From positions 124,748,924 to 124,812,923 of the forward strand of contig OZ024823.1 in assembly GCA_964016985.1 (NCBI GenBank): a stretch of DNA of 64,000 bases, in the 5' to 3' direction. Shown one piece after another: positions 29,916-40,810 of this stretch (positions are counted from its first letter, which is position 1; each line of letters opens with the position of its first letter). The notes beneath the pieces were generated by a model. It did not search any database and was not told the DNA's origin. It worked only from the letters and a program-made list of their open reading frames with translations. This stretch comes from Anodontia alba. Lineage: Eukaryota; Mollusca; Bivalvia; Lucinida; Lucinidae. The translations under genes were made by a program, and so were the position numbers.

Positions 29916-30724
29916 AATTCTGGAAGTATCGCCAAAATTGATTGTAATATAATTTCTATGGCATATGTTAACTAAAATCATTCCAGAAATTTCACAATCG
30001 CAATTTTTTGAAAATGCACACACTAGTCTTCAGAAAAAATGTGCCCCGGGACGACTCCGGGACCAAAACATCAACTCATGCTGTATAGAAAATAGAAGGG
30101 AAGGCAATGATCAGGAACCGATACAATTATCCAACACCTCCCATCAGAGACATCAAAGGGAAAGAAACACAAACATGAAATAACTAGGCCCTAATGGAAA
30201 CATCACTAGCGGAAAGCCAAACGGACAGTTACTTTCCCACAAAGTGGCCAAATGGTTATCCAAAACAAAAAGATGTAAGCGACACACACATTCAAAGACG
30301 AACTATAACAAAAATAAAAACCATGACAGAAGAACCGCCTTGGAACGGTCAGTGAAAAGTATTTCACTTGGGGTGGGTGGGGGGGGGGGGGGGGTGTGGG
30401 AGGGAGGCAGGGGAACTTAAATCGATTTTACGTGGCTACAATTCTCGCCCTTACTTCTGCCGCGGTTTAGACACATAATTTGTTCAGTCCGCATGAAGGT
30501 TTCCTAACTCATCAGTGCTACATCTCCGAGAACACAAAAAAATCAACTAATTACAGAGATGCAACAACGACAAGGACTCGACAGCACGAAACAACTGCAA
30601 TGCTGGAGCAAAAGAAAACCAACAGTTAGACTCCGGTAGGCCCGACCAAAGATAGAGCATCAAGTACCAACCAACATTACCCAAAATTAAATTTCAAGTA
30701 AGCCTTTACGCTGGAACCATCATA
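29916..30724. other. unassigned repeat-like sequence
   Basis: CCCCGGGACGACTCCGGGACC (30043-30063) is a short GC palindrome. A G-run region (30368-30394) follows. No frame over 75 codons and no recognised protein. Confidence 0.35.
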
Positions 30725-31737
30725 GAATCTGAGACCTAACCCCGCCGGCGTGCAATTAAAGAGGGAAGCAAAGTTATTAACCGTGATTGGGTTAACAACC
30801 ATGCATGCAGTCTGTCGTATAACATTTATGTTGTACCCAATCTTTTTATATCGAAGAATGATTTTACGAAATTGGGTATTGAAGTCATTGCAAGCATATA
30901 TTTTTCTGAATTTTTACACTGTCACCATAAAATTCGGGTTTCGATAGGCCTTGTTGCAGAAGAGATTTTAGTCCAACACTGAATTTTGAAACTAAATCGG
31001 AATGACGTATATAAAACTTAGAAAAGGTTGTACGTAGTTTATGATACCGATAGTCTTGATTAAGAAGTTTATTCGTGGTTAGACGGATGCATGGTTTTGT
31101 CGGTTATCGGCATCGCCAATGTATGGATGGCAGTCATTATTAATGTTTCTCCAAGCTGGTTCTTAGTTCTGACATTTTATGTCAAACTTAGATATCCAAT
31201 ACATGCTTATATTGAAAAAAAGTTCAAGGCCACCGATGAAGTTACCGACTTGTATTAATATATAAATGCCACACAGGAATGGTTTATAAAGCTTTCGTTT
31301 CTTCTTGATATCTTTATTCGGTTTGGTACTAAACTATACCGACACATTTGTTGGTATACCTATGCGTACAAATTGTCCCAATCCCAGCCCCCCACCCCCC
31401 TACTCAATTATTGCATCTGACAAGGAAGCACCGTTATGACATAACCTCTACTAAGATTTATGAAAACGTGACGACTATTTGATATTGTACATTTTAAATT
31501 TTTGGATGTAGATGTCTCTTGTGCTACATTCTATGGTGTATATATTTCTCAGTCAATTCGTTTTGCTAGAGCATCTAGTCAAATCAATGACTTTAATAAT
31601 CGAAATAAAGTTTAAAATGCTAAACTTCTTATGCGGCAAACTGCATGCATGATTGTCAACCCAATTTTAAGGTTGATAGCTTTGCTTCCCTCTTTAATTG
31701 CACGGGGTGGGTAGGTCCTCAGACTAAATGACGGCTC
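30725..31737. mobile_element. 1-kb unit bounded by ~110-bp inverted repeats
   Basis: Left (30727-30835) GTGCAATTAAAGAGGGAAGC and CATGCATGCAGTCTG are mirrored at the right (31625-31735) as GCTTCCCTCTTTAATTGCAC and AAACTGCATGCATGATTGTC. The enclosed sequence has only decayed frames. Family unknown. Confidence 0.6.
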
Positions 31738-31899
31738 CCTCCTCAGTTTGTTTCAGATGGTCGGTGCCTGAGTAACAGTGTCTGTGGTCGGGCTCATCGT
31801 GGTCCTTTTGTGGTTTTCTTTTGCTCTGGCTGAAGATCGCCACTGAGCCATTTGCTTTGTTTCATCACAGTGTTTTTTATTATACATGTATGTGTTTCT

Positions 31900-32180
31900 A
31901 TCACAAAAACATACCTGTATAATTTTGAACCACTTAAACCCCACTTTTATATAGTAAAACTGGGGTTTACAGTGGTATACATTATTTTTCTTATTTTGCA
32001 AAAAACATATATTGTGGGTACTCGTTAGAACTGCTTCGCCGAGGCGGTTCTAACGAGTACCCACAAACTATGTTTTTAGCAGAAATATTAAAAACATCAG
32101 AATTTTTATCTGAAAACTTTCAGGTTTTTTTTTTTGTGGTGAATTTTTCAATATATTTGAATAGACGTGTTTTCGTAATG
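31900..32180 (+). mobile_element. Rep-A, full length
   Basis: Ends ATCACAAAAACATACC and GACGTGTTTTCGTAATG. Hairpin present (tip CTTCGCCGAGG). Confidence 0.9.
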
Positions 32181-32390
32181 ACTGTTATGTTTCACGGCTG
32201 AGTTAGAAGACCTCTATGCGGACCGAACATAAATTTGTAATTTGGAGCTACATCAGAGTTCAGGATGAGGTTTCGCGCGAATAAAACTGGTTTAAACCCC
32301 CAGTAGATTTCCTACTGACCGTTCCAAGGCGATTCTTCTATTGCAGTTCTTCTATGTTTGTGCGACGGTGACGTTTATGTTATCCTTATT

Positions 32391-32667
32391 CATTATGAAA
32401 ACACGCCTATTCAAATATATTGAAACTTTACAACCAAAAAAGGAACATTTTCAGATAAAAAATTCTGATATTTTTCATATTTCTTCTCAAAACATAGAAT
32501 ATGGGTACTCGTTAGAACCGCCTCGGCGAGGCGGTTCTAACAAGTCCCAGAATTTATGTTTTTTCAGCAAAATAAGAAAAGTCATGTATGCCCCTGTAAA
32601 CCCCAGTTTTACTATATGAAAGTGGGGTTTGAGGAGGTCAAACTTATATAGGCGTGTTTTCGTGATG
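32391..32667 (-). mobile_element. Rep-A, full length
   Basis: Ends CATTATGAAAACACGCC and GGCGTGTTTTCGTGATG. The lower right arm is diverged (CAGAATTTATG). It lies 210 bases from the previous copy in the opposite direction. Confidence 0.9.
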
Positions 32668-32790
32668 GTTTGTGTTGTCCTAGTCTCTCCTTCATTTGGT
32701 GCCCTGGGAGGGATGTGCTTGGTGATTGTGACATTTCCGGGGTGTCTTCATATATTTTTGGACAAAGAGATAAGCAGCAAGTATAGGGAA

Positions 32791-33315
32791 GTATTTGAGT
32801 GACATGCATGCATCACTAGTTGTGGTACTTGACAGTGGAGTACAACATAATTTTTTATCTCATTGACAAAGCAGATATAAAATAACACTCTTGGAAGCTA
32901 TCCCTTGTTATATATACATTTCTGACTTTAGTTTGTTTTATCATTATTTTATCTGCTTATTCACATGATAAGTACGCTCTTGAAAATGAACAAGTTTTTG
33001 CAGAATATTTTTATTTTCCACTATTAAAGGTATACATGTCTTTTCATAAATAAAATGATCCCGGAAACCGATGTACTTTTCATCTGAGTTTAAAGAGGAC
33101 GTATTCTATGGGTGTAGACAATCTAAGAGTTTGCCATCGCTCCGGAAGCCATGGACTTCTCCCATGCTACTTTCATTGGATTGCTCAATGTTATATATAA
33201 CTAAGTATTAGCTTTCAAAAAAGCTTGGTCTATCTACCAAGCTTTTTCTTTGCCTGTACTATTAAATAGATTTTTTAAGTGATCCATGGAATACATTTTC
33301 ACAGAACACCACAAC
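32791..33315. other. no recognised feature
   Basis: Non-coding apart from a small hairpin AAAAAAGCTTGGTCTATCTACCAAGCTTTTT at 33218-33248. Confidence 0.35.
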
Positions 33316-33319
33316 CTGC

Positions 33320-33530
33320 TTAAACCTTTTAGTCCTGCAGACCAATTTAGATACATTTGCAAACAGTACAGATCCAGATAAGACGTCACGAGCCGTCTCA
33401 TCTGGATATACGCTGTTTGCCATTCAGTTACTATTTGTTTGACTCAGTTTCCTAATCGCAAAACTGTATGCGTCCAAATGCAGAGACTTAAGAGTTCATT
33501 TCAAATGCAGGAGTTAAGCATCCAAATCTG
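33320..33530. mobile_element. core C in a further shell
   Basis: Core palindrome 33358-33422 (GCAAACAGTACAGATCCAGA ... TCTGGATATACGCTGTTTGC). The shell has TTAAACCTTTTAGTCCTGCA at the left and GCAGGAGTTAAGC at the right. It resembles the surroundings of the core at 49260. Confidence 0.55.
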
Positions 33531-33689
33531 AATGGCTGTGTTGTGAACATATCATTACAATATCATTATCATTTTAAATTCACCGCAACTGAGCTAGGAT
33601 TTCTCTACACAATTAAAATGTACAGAACGTATTTGCAGTCTTTGCTTACTATCTGTGAGTATCTGAGGTGAGTATCAATGAAACGCCAA

Positions 33690-33940
33690 AAAGACAGTAG
33701 CTATAAATCAATTAAATATGACCCGGGATACAGCGTTTCCTACAAGATTGCATGTGCATCCAGCGAAGACTTAGATCAACTTGTACATCTGTACAGACTG
33801 ATCAGTCTTTGTCTGCATAGAGACGCTCTGGTTCCTTGGCTACCCACAGAGTGCCAGGTGGATGCGCAGACTGATCTAAGACTCCAACGGGCGCACATGC
33901 AGTCTTTTAGGAAATGCTGTGCCCTAGATCATTGTTATAA
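33690..33940. mobile_element. Rep-H element
   Basis: TGCATGTGCATCCAGCGAAG ... CTCCAACGGGCGCACATGCA, with CAGACTGATCAGTCTTTGTC and TGGATGCGCAGACTGATCTA inside. One open frame spans it by chance. Confidence 0.65.
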
Positions 33941-34101
33941 TATACATTGTATAATGTTTGCGGTGACCTCTCTTTTAGTTAAGCTCATAACCCATCACCA
34001 AATCCCCTTCCTACCTACTAAACACCAAATGTTTTAAGAATTTCCATCTCGCATACGAATCCGTCAGTCACCCATTTTCCTTTCACACTTAGACTTCTAA
34101 T

Positions 34102-34372
34102 TTAATCAAAGCACTGATAACACCGGTGGGCGATCATCTTTGAGTGTAGGCTGGAAAAATGGTCCTGAACGGGGACTTAAGACTGTTTCAATCAACACTC
34201 AACTTCCCGTAATTTAAGCAAACATGGCAGGGTCTGAACTGTTTGCTAATGTCCCAAATACCGCAGTCCAGACTTTGCAGATAACTCTCTATCAACAACA
34301 AGCCAAAGTCACAGCGACAAGAATAGCTGTAAATAACCGTTACCTGGATTTCGTCTAACGTGCGGTTTTATC
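34102..34372. mobile_element. Rep-U shell with collapsed core C
   Basis: The reverse complement of its parts (ATAACGGTTATTTATAGC, CAGCACTGA..., GTTCAGGA) occurs at 51430-51722. Here core C is reduced to AGCAAACATGGCAG...CTGAACTGTTTGCT (about 31 bp), whereas the other copy has a full core. Confidence 0.6.
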
Positions 34373-34404
34373 ACCCTAGTCCATGACACGTAGTTGTTTT
34401 TTTC

Positions 34405-34482
34405 AAAAAGCTAGCGGGTCGTTTAGCTTCAGCAATTGCATGTATGCCTATGTCGCACAAGATGGCATATGTATCAAGATTC
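34405..34482 (-). repeat. 80-bp segment, inverted partner at 37664-37747
   Basis: CTAGCGGGTCGTTTAGCTTC, AGCAATTGCATGTATG and ATGGCATATGTATCAAGATTC are the reverse complement of 37664-37747. The later partner carries a SINE in its last bases. Confidence 0.75.
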
Positions 34483-34483
34483 G

Positions 34484-35300
34484 ATGAATTAACCTATAGG
34501 GTCTGGCACAGGGGTCTTTTACACAAATTATCCGGGATAGGATGCTCGGATAGGGTGATCAAATGGTTTTCGAGTTATCTATCTGGACGCAGGCAGCGCG
34601 TCGTACTTAATGGACAAGCATCTGATTGGGCCCCTGCTGAAGCCGGGGTTCCTCAGGGGTCTATTCTGGGACCCTTCTTTTTATTTTTTTGATATACATA
34701 AATGATATAGTGAAAATTATTGGCTGTTCTATACGGTTGTTCGCAGACGATACAAGTCTGTACATAATAGTAGACTCTGCCCAGATAGCTGCAAACCTTA
34801 TCAACACTGATCTTGATACCATTAGCACCTGGGCAGCAAACTGGTTAGTTAACTTTCATGAACGAAATACTTTCTCAATGGTTCTATCTCGTAAACTGCT
34901 TCCTCCACAGCACCCACGTTTATTCATGAATAACATAATGCTGCCCAAAACAGATAGCCATAAGCACCTTGGTCTTATCTTGTCAAAGTCATGCACGTGG
35001 TCCAATCATATCCAGGAAATCGCATCGAAAGCCTGGGTACGATTGAATCTCATGCGAACACTGAAGTTTAGAGTTAGCAGAAAATCATTAGAACAAATAT
35101 ATGTAAGTTTTATACGGCCACTGCTCGAATATTGTGATGTCGTCTGAGACAACTGCTCAGCTGAAAATAAGTAACAACTCGAATCGATCCACATAGAAGC
35201 AGCGAGAATTATAACTGGCGCCACAAGACTTTGCAGCATTGAGAAACTATTCTCAGAATTAGGCTGGGAATCACCAAAGCCGTAGAAACAAGCACAAACT
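34484..35300 (+). pseudogene. LINE reverse transcriptase
   Basis: The frame from about 34484 encodes the RT fingers-palm part (YRVWHRGLLHKLSGIGCSDR, GVPQGSILGP), then shifts by one at 34689 into INDIVKIIGCSIRLFADDTS. The FADD box is the catalytic Asp pair and is intact. It continues through the thumb (KHLGLILSKSCTWSNHI, FIRPLLEYCDVV) until a stop at 35145, with more stops to 35290. The endonuclease and RT N-terminus are missing. Homologous to 43256-44083 from FIRPLLEY onward. The clade is not determined. Confidence 0.85.
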
Positions 35301-35733
35301 GACAATTTTCTTTAAGATTTTGAATGATTTTACTCCAAATTATCTCGTGGATCTTGTTCCTCCACTGATACAGGAGACTACTAGATACAACCTTCGATAT
35401 TCAAACGACATCCAAACAATTCACGCTAATTCCAACCTGTTTTATAATTCTTTTTTCCCGGCAACTATTCGAGCATGGAATAATTTTCCTGACGAAACAA
35501 AAGAAGCTACCTCTGTTGCGGCATTTAAATTTCGTTTGAATAGAAACATATCAAAACCGCCAAATTATTGTAATACCGGCTCACGCAAAGGCAAGATACT
35601 ACATTCAAGAATGCGAAAGGAGTGCAGCTCACTTAACTCCCATCTCTTCAGGAAGAATATTGTGGCCCATCCCTCTTGCCAGTGTGGAGCTTTCGAAAGC
35701 CCACATCACTTCTTCTTCAACTGCCCTAGGTAG
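35300..35733 (+). pseudogene. LINE ORF2 C-terminus
   Basis: Frame 35320-35733 encodes NYLVDLVPPLIQETTRYNLR ... FFPATIRAWNNFPDETKEAT ... and a terminal zinc-binding-like CQCGAFESPHHFFFNCPR. It matches the intact C-terminus at 43500-43940 region by region, including the C-x-C-G...H...C pattern. A stop at 35731 removes the last part. Confidence 0.8.
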
Positions 35734-35990
35734 GCGGCCGCAAGAACAAGATTCTTACCCAAACATAAACGCTTACACATCTCATGATGTTCTTTTCGGC
35801 ACTGACAACAAAACGCAAGGAGAAAATGATGCTCTTTTTAGTTAAGTGCAAGAGTTCATTGTTAATTCCGGACGGTTTACCTGAGGAAACCGACACTAGT
35901 ACCAAACTATCGCCTCTCCAAATCTCTTGGAAATAAGCTTTATGTACATGTATTAGGAAACGATATTGCCGTGGGGACACATAACATGAC

Positions 35991-35993
<3 letters not shown>

Positions 35994-36037
<44 letters not shown>
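35994..36037. repeat. (CT)n microsatellite
   Basis: About 44 bases of CT repeat inside the LINE 3' region. Confidence 0.95.
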
Positions 36038-36040
<3 letters not shown>

Positions 36041-36329
36041 GACACAGCCATTCATCTATATATACTGTATGCTCCAAAATGACACAGGATATGATCTTAT
36101 CAAGCTTTTGCTTACAGTCAGATCCTGCACCATGCGTTTGTATCTCATATTACTGTTATATTGTCAAATAAAATACTATTTAAACCAACCTACATGTCTC
36201 CAGTTACGTTCCGAGTGTTAGTTCACTCCGAACTATAAAATTTACTTGTGACGTGTACACTAATAATAGGTGCTACGGACTTTGTGGACAGTTACTATTA
36301 TCCTGTGAGTTTATCAACACTTTGACTAT

Positions 36330-36620
36330 AGCAGATCACTAGATAGTGTTGCAAATCTGGCTGCGAGCTTTTCCAGGCTTTCTAGTTCTTCCTGACTACA
36401 CCTTGGGTTCCAAAACCTTACTCCAGGACTAGACGCACAAAGCCTTTATACGTTGCTCCTTTAACGACTTGATGGATTCTAGTACTTGCTGAAGCATAGT
36501 ATCATTTGATGGATTCTAGTACTTGCTGAAGCAAGGTATCATATGGAGGCGAACGATCTCGTTAAGTGTATACCCAAAAGAGGCCATTATTGGATAGTAA
36601 AACATTCTATTCTATTCTAT
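36330..36620 (-). mobile_element. LINE-derived inverted fragment, left
   Basis: The reverse complement encodes a degraded RT thumb (VRPVLE...VWDP-like) at 36345-36440. Continuing on the plus strand it ends CATTCTATTCTATTCTATTT. Partner in opposite orientation at 37195-37490. Includes a 37-bp tandem duplication (36471-36507, 36508-36544). Confidence 0.6.
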
Positions 36621-37194
36621 TTGTTTTCAGATGCACGATTACTTCCGCTTGTTATATCATAGGGCACAGGAACCAATTCCGCCAGGACTGCTGATTGTTA
36701 CAAAACGGTGCAGGGAAGCCCGGGGTAGTTAATGAGGGTAGTTATTTTGCGTAAGGTGACCTGTGATTAGTGAATGAAAAAGATGAATTTAAACTTATTA
36801 TTTTAATGTGAAGAAAAACTGTTTGTGTGTAATTTCCTGATTGTGTGTTTCAAAGAAATAAATGTTTCTGTTTGTGTCTGCTGGAGCCAAAAGAAGAAGT
36901 GGTGAAATTTCACAGTTTCAATTTCTGATACCTGCCAACTCAAGGGTTGCTACATTCAGCCTCCAAAAGGTCCCAGAAAGTGCTGGTGACAGTGGCGTTT
37001 TTCCTTATTTATTTTGCTGTGCTAAGCCTGGTCTTTGAATTAAAATAAAACTTGGAAGCCCAGCCATACCCTGAAATGAACTCATAACCACTAAAACGGG
37101 TGGAATTACTATGGTGGACTAGGGGAAAAATAATTAGTTTCCTCTTCCCATTACTGAACCCAGCTTCAGTGGAAGTAATTACCAAGACTGTTGA
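36621..37194. other. loop between inverted LINE fragments
   Basis: Non-coding. No recognised element. Confidence 0.35.
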
Positions 37195-37490
37195 CAGAGT
37201 AGTTGTGCATCCGATAACGAATAGAATAGAATATAATGTTTTGTTATCTAATTCTGGCCTTTTTCAGGAACACAATTAACGAGATCGTTCGCTTCCATAC
37301 CAATTTCGCCCTCAAATACAATTAGGCTTCAGCACGTTAATTCATCAAGATATTAAAGGAGCAGCTAATAAAGAATTTGTGCGTCCAGTCCTGGAGTAAG
37401 GCAATCAGGTTTGGGATCCTAAGGTGTAGTCAGGAAGAACTGGAAAGCGTGTAAAAGCGCGCAGCCAGATTTGTAACAGAAAAATAAATT
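37195..37490 (+). mobile_element. LINE-derived inverted fragment, right
   Basis: AATAGAATAGAATATAATG, then TAACGAGATCGTTCGCTTCC, then AAGAATTTGTGCGTCCAGTC followed by CTGGAGTAAG (KEFVRPVLE), then CAGGAAGAACTGGAAAGCG. Inverted homolog of 36330-36620. The RT fragment is CR1/Jockey-like in motif only. Confidence 0.6.
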
Positions 37491-37663
37491 ATTGTTAAAG
37501 TAGCAGGTTATTTCGGCTTCCAATGAAGTCATGTTTCCGCAAGTACTAGAATTCTTAAAATTTCTTTTTTGAAATATTTTTTATTATTTGTGTACATGTC
37601 AGACGTAAATTTGACAGTTCAGAGTAAACAAAAATTTGGAAAATAATTATCGTCATTTAAGTT

Positions 37664-37747
37664 TGTTCAGTGAATCTTGATACATATGCCATCATGTGCG
37701 GAGTAAGCGTACATGCAATTGCTGAAGCTAAACGACCCGCTAGTGCT
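37664..37747 (+). repeat. 80-bp segment, partner of 34405-34482
   Basis: GAATCTTGATACATATGCCA ... AACGACCCGCTAGTGCT. Its right end is the target site of the adjacent SINE. Confidence 0.75.
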
Positions 37748-37953
37748 TTTTATTTATTTGGGTTTTACGGCCCTTTCAAGAATTCTCCACTTCGAGCCGA
37801 TCGTTCATCAAAGATGGGCGAAAACCGGAGAACCCGGGAAAAAACCACCTAACCATCCATCAGCAGAACTTGGCTTTCCCACATTAGACCCGAGCGAGAA
37901 ACCTAATGGATTAAGCGTCAACTCTCCTATTCACTAGGCTACAGGGGCCCGCT
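37748..37953 (-). mobile_element. tRNA-derived SINE with 13-bp target duplication
   Basis: Flanked by ACCCGCTAGTGCT at 37735-37747 and 37954-37966. On the minus strand it starts GTAGCGGGCCCCTGTAGCCT (tRNA-like head, A-box region TAGCCTAGTGAATAGGAG, B-box-like GGTTTCTCGCTCGGGTC). A central domain with CCCGGGTTCTCCGGTTTTCG follows, then a GTAAAACCCAAATAAATAAA tail. The tail and target duplication show LINE-mediated insertion. The 13-bp match is perfect, which suggests a fairly young insertion. Confidence 0.85.
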
Positions 37954-38004
37954 ACCCGCTAGTGCTAATACTTATATTTTATCAGACTTTAAAATATAAG
38001 CCGG

Positions 38005-38196
38005 TGTACATTATTTCCTACCAGATTACATGTGTGCCCAGCGAAGACTCAGATCAGCCTGCGCATCTGCACAGGCTAATCAGTCTTCATCGCCCATCTA
38101 AAAACACTTTGTATCCTTGGCGGATGCACAGACCGATTTGAGTTTTTGCTAGGCGCACATGCAATCTTGTATGAAATGTTGTGGCCCCGCTCATAT
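38005..38196. mobile_element. Rep-H element
   Basis: GTGTGCCCAGCGAAGACTCA / GCTAGGCGCACATGC. Inner CTGCGCATCTGCACAGGCTA. Continues to ATGAAATGTTGTGGCCCCG, the same border found beside the exon at 10733. Confidence 0.7.
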
Positions 38197-38235
38197 ATTT
38201 TTGACATTTCATTTGAATCGTCTGCGAAGCAAGCA

Positions 38236-38480
38236 GGGCCCAATTGTTCAAAGCTAACGACATCGTTAGTTAACGATTCGTTAAAATTTACATTGAGTGA
38301 TACGCAAATATGCTGAAATTTTTTGCTGAAAAAATGTGAGTAGCTTTTGCAGTGCAAAAGCTACTCACAATTTTTTCAGCAAAAAATATCAGAATATTGT
38401 ATATTGGACCTGCTAAAACAGTTAACGAAATGACCCTTAACAAGCTCGTTAAGATAACGACGCTTTGAACAACTGGGCCC
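38236..38480. mobile_element. Rep-W palindromic MITE
   Basis: Ends GGGCCCAATTGTTCAAAGC / GCTTTGAACAACTGGGCCC with AACGA repeats inside. The centre is a perfect hairpin TGTGAGTAGCTTTTGCA/TGCAAAAGCTACTCACA. Rep-A starts 10 bases later. Confidence 0.75.
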
Positions 38481-38489
38481 AGGCGATTA

Positions 38490-38767
38490 CATTACGAAAA
38501 CACGTCTATTCAAGTATACTGAAAATTTTACCACGAAAAAATGAAAAATTTCAGGTAAAAAAATCTGATATTTTTCTTATTTCTGCTCGAAACATAGATT
38601 GTGGGTACTCGTTAGAACCGCCTCGACGAGGCGGTTCTAACGAGAACTCACAATCTATGTTTTTTAGCAGAAATAAGAAAATAATGTATACCCCTGTAAA
38701 CCCCAGTTTTACTGCATAAAAGTGGGGTTTAAGAGGGTCTTAATTATATAGGCTTGTTTCCGTGATG
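38490..38767 (-). mobile_element. Rep-A, full length
   Basis: Ends CATTACGAAAACACGTC and GCTTGTTTCCGTGATG. Tip CTCGACGAG. It lies about 90 bases downstream of the stop codon of the minus-strand gene, probably in its 3' UTR or flank. Confidence 0.9.
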
Positions 38768-38858
38768 AACCTAAAAGTAATTACGTAAACTATTATAGGC
38801 TATCGGATGCTGTAGTGACTGGTGCTTTAAATGTCAAGGGCGGGAAAAAAACAACCCA

Positions 38859-39085
38859 TTAGCCTGATGGTGAGGTTGCCTTGATAAATGCAACGAGTTC
38901 AGAAACTGCTCTGTTGTTCATGTCGCACGGATACATCCCTTTGCCGGACAAGAAGGCCATGTCAAATATTCCTCCAAGTTTCTTGTAGTCTGAGGACGTG
39001 GATGTCAACATTCTCTCACTCGGCTGGTTTGGAAGGGCATGTGTATCTTTGTGGTGAAGTATAATCAAACCCTGGTATTTATTTG
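38859..39085 (-). CDS. exon 4 (last) of coiled-coil/unknown-domain gene
   Basis: The acceptor TTAACTTTTTCAG ends at 39086 and the stop TAA is at 38861-38859. Phase 1 entry joins the preceding exon to give ...KGIS-A-NKYQGLIILHHKDTHALP... ending VAFIKATSPSG. The segment alternates hydrophobic strands (GLIILHHK, GGIFDMAFL) with polar helices (ERMLTSTSSDYKKL, NRAVSELVAFI), which suggests an alpha/beta fold. Many polar and charged conserved-looking residues (HHKDTHALP, CDMNNRA) suggest function and not decay. I do not recognise the family. No AATAAA signal is obvious in the first 90 bases downstream before Rep-A begins. Confidence 0.75.
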
Positions 39086-39108
39086 CTGAAAAAGTTAACA
39101 ATTATATA

Positions 39109-39404
39109 CATCACGAAAACACGCTTAATATATAATTTTGACCCCCTTAAACCATTCTTTTATATAGTAAAACTGGGGTTTACAGGGTATACATTATTGT
39201 TTTTTTTTTCATTTTTGCTGAAAAACATAGATTGTGGGTACTTGTTAGAACCGCCTCACCGAGGCGGTTCTAACGAGTACCCACAATCTATGTTTTGGGC
39301 AGAAATATATAAAAAAGATATATGTTTTTTTTATCTGAAAATTTTAATTTTCAGTTTTTGGAGATGAATATTCTATATATTTGAATAGGCGTGTTTTTGT
39401 AATG
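39109..39404 (+). mobile_element. Rep-A, full length, in intron
   Basis: Ends CATCACGAAAACACGC and GCGTGTTTTTGTAATG. It sits only 23 bases upstream (on the gene strand) of exon 4, close to or over its branch-point region. Confidence 0.9.
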
Positions 39405-39429
39405 AATAAAACTTTTGTCCAGATCGGGT

Positions 39430-40180
39430 AAAAATTTTGAGCAGTTAACACTGTCATATACAAATGTCACTATTAAATAATTGCGTGATGATGAACTCCT
39501 ACTACAGTTTACACTGCCATGTAAAATGTCACTAATGAATAATTGCGTTATGACTGAGCTTCTGCTGCAGCTAACATAGTCATGTAAAATGTCGCTATTG
39601 CATAATTGCATGTTGCTGAACTCCTATTACAGTTCACAATGTCATATACAAATGTCACGATTACATAATTGCGTATTGACTGAACACCTATAACTCTGTT
39701 ACAGATTACACTGTTGTGTACAAATGGTACTATTACATAATTGCATGTTGACTAAACACCTGTAGCTCTTGTTAGTTTAGACTGTTGTGTACAAATGTCA
39801 CTATTACATAACTGCGTATTGACTAAATACCTGTAACTCCTGTTGAATCTGCAGATGCAGTTTACACTTTTGTGCACAAATGTCACCATCACATAATTGG
39901 GGTTGACTGAATACCTGTCACTCTTGTTACAGTGTACACTGTTGTGTACCAATGTCGCTATTAAATCATTGCGTAATGACTGAATTCCTGCTTCAGTTTA
40001 CATTGTAATGTACAAATCCCCTATTGAATAAATGTCTGTTGACTGAAGTCCTGTTGCAATTTACACTATCATGTTCGAAGGTAAATATTACATAACTGCA
40101 TGTTTACATGAACTCCAGCTGCAGTTTACACTGTCATGTACAAATGACAGTATTACATAACTGCGTGTTGACTGATATTT
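39430..40180. repeat. tandem repeat, ~100-bp unit
   Basis: About eight imperfect units of 'GTACAAATGTCACTATTACA', ATAATTGCGTATTGACTGAA, CACCTGTAACTCCTGTTACA and GTTTACACTGTTGTG. Non-coding, in the intron between exons 3 and 4. Confidence 0.75.
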
Positions 40181-40189
40181 TTTTATCCC

Positions 40190-40353
40190 CGTGCCGAATC
40201 CAGCGTCTGATCAGGGTCTACACTGTTTGCATTAATATCAGAAATTTCTACAAAACATGATAATAATAAAACTAGCTAGACACCCCGTATATAGGAAATG
40301 GACCCGACCAAAGATTTAAAGTAGAAGTGTCCGCCTGGCCTAAATGGGTTAAT
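40190..40353. mobile_element. Rep-G shell, half core C
   Basis: CAGCGTCTGATCAGGGTCTA to CACTGTTTGC, then TATATAGGAAATGGACC and CTAAATGGGTTAA. Same order (inverted) in the copy at 50438. The left half of the core is lost. Confidence 0.6.
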
Positions 40354-40449
40354 AAAGTATTTGGACAGAGAGAGGTGACCACACAGTGTACACCCATATC
40401 AAAACACCGCAGAACCCGGTTCTACACTCTTCCCAATTCATTCAGCAGT

Positions 40450-40537
40450 TAAGTTTGTAGACACATCAACAGGTAGTAAAAGTTTAGGACAAATATGAGG
40501 TAAGTACGTGACCCAATATTTAAGGTAGATACTATAT
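40450..40537. mobile_element. Rep-E right-half relic
   Basis: GTAGACACATCAACAGGTAG, AGTTTAGGACAAATATGAGG and ACCCAATATTTAAGGTAGAT match the Rep-E right shell at 569-714. Confidence 0.5.
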
Positions 40538-40810
40538 CATTACGAAAATACGCCTATTCAAATATACTGAAACTTTTACCACCAAAAAATGAAAATTTTA
40601 AGATAAAACATTCTGATATTTTTCATATTTCTGCTCAAAACATAGATCGTGGGTACTCGTTAGAACCGCCTCGATGAGGCGGTTCTAACGAGTACCCACA
40701 ATCTATGTTTTTGAGCAGAATTAAGAAAAATAATGTGTACCCCTGTAAACCCCAGTATTATTATATAAAAGTGGGGTTTAAGGGGGTCAAAATAAGCGTG
40801 TTTTCGTGAT
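40538..40810 (-). mobile_element. Rep-A, full length
   Basis: Ends CATTACGAAAATACGCC and GCGTGTTTTCGTGAT. Hairpin near perfect (tip CTCGATGAG). A short deletion removes the TATATAG before the right end. Confidence 0.9.

Larger units (their letters stand above)
31740..32790 (+). repeat. dispersed repeat carrying two Rep-A insertions
   Basis: ATCGCC..GCCATTTGCTTT, TTTGTAATTTGGAGCTA, CGCGAATAAAACTGGTTTAA, ACCGTTCCAAGG and GTGATTGTGACATTTCC recur in order at 51700-52030, where no Rep-A is present. The family is unknown. Confidence 0.6.
34484..36186 (+). mobile_element. LINE, 5'-truncated and decayed
   Basis: RT fragment to a 3' end CAAATAAAATACTATTTAAACC. The closely similar end ATAAAATATGTTTAAACC terminates the insertion at 43253-44562, so both belong to one family. 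Confidence 0.8.

Noticed and set aside
33678..34037. 119-codon plus-strand frame
   Set aside because: Coincides with Rep-H (33690-33940) and shares its palindromic motifs.
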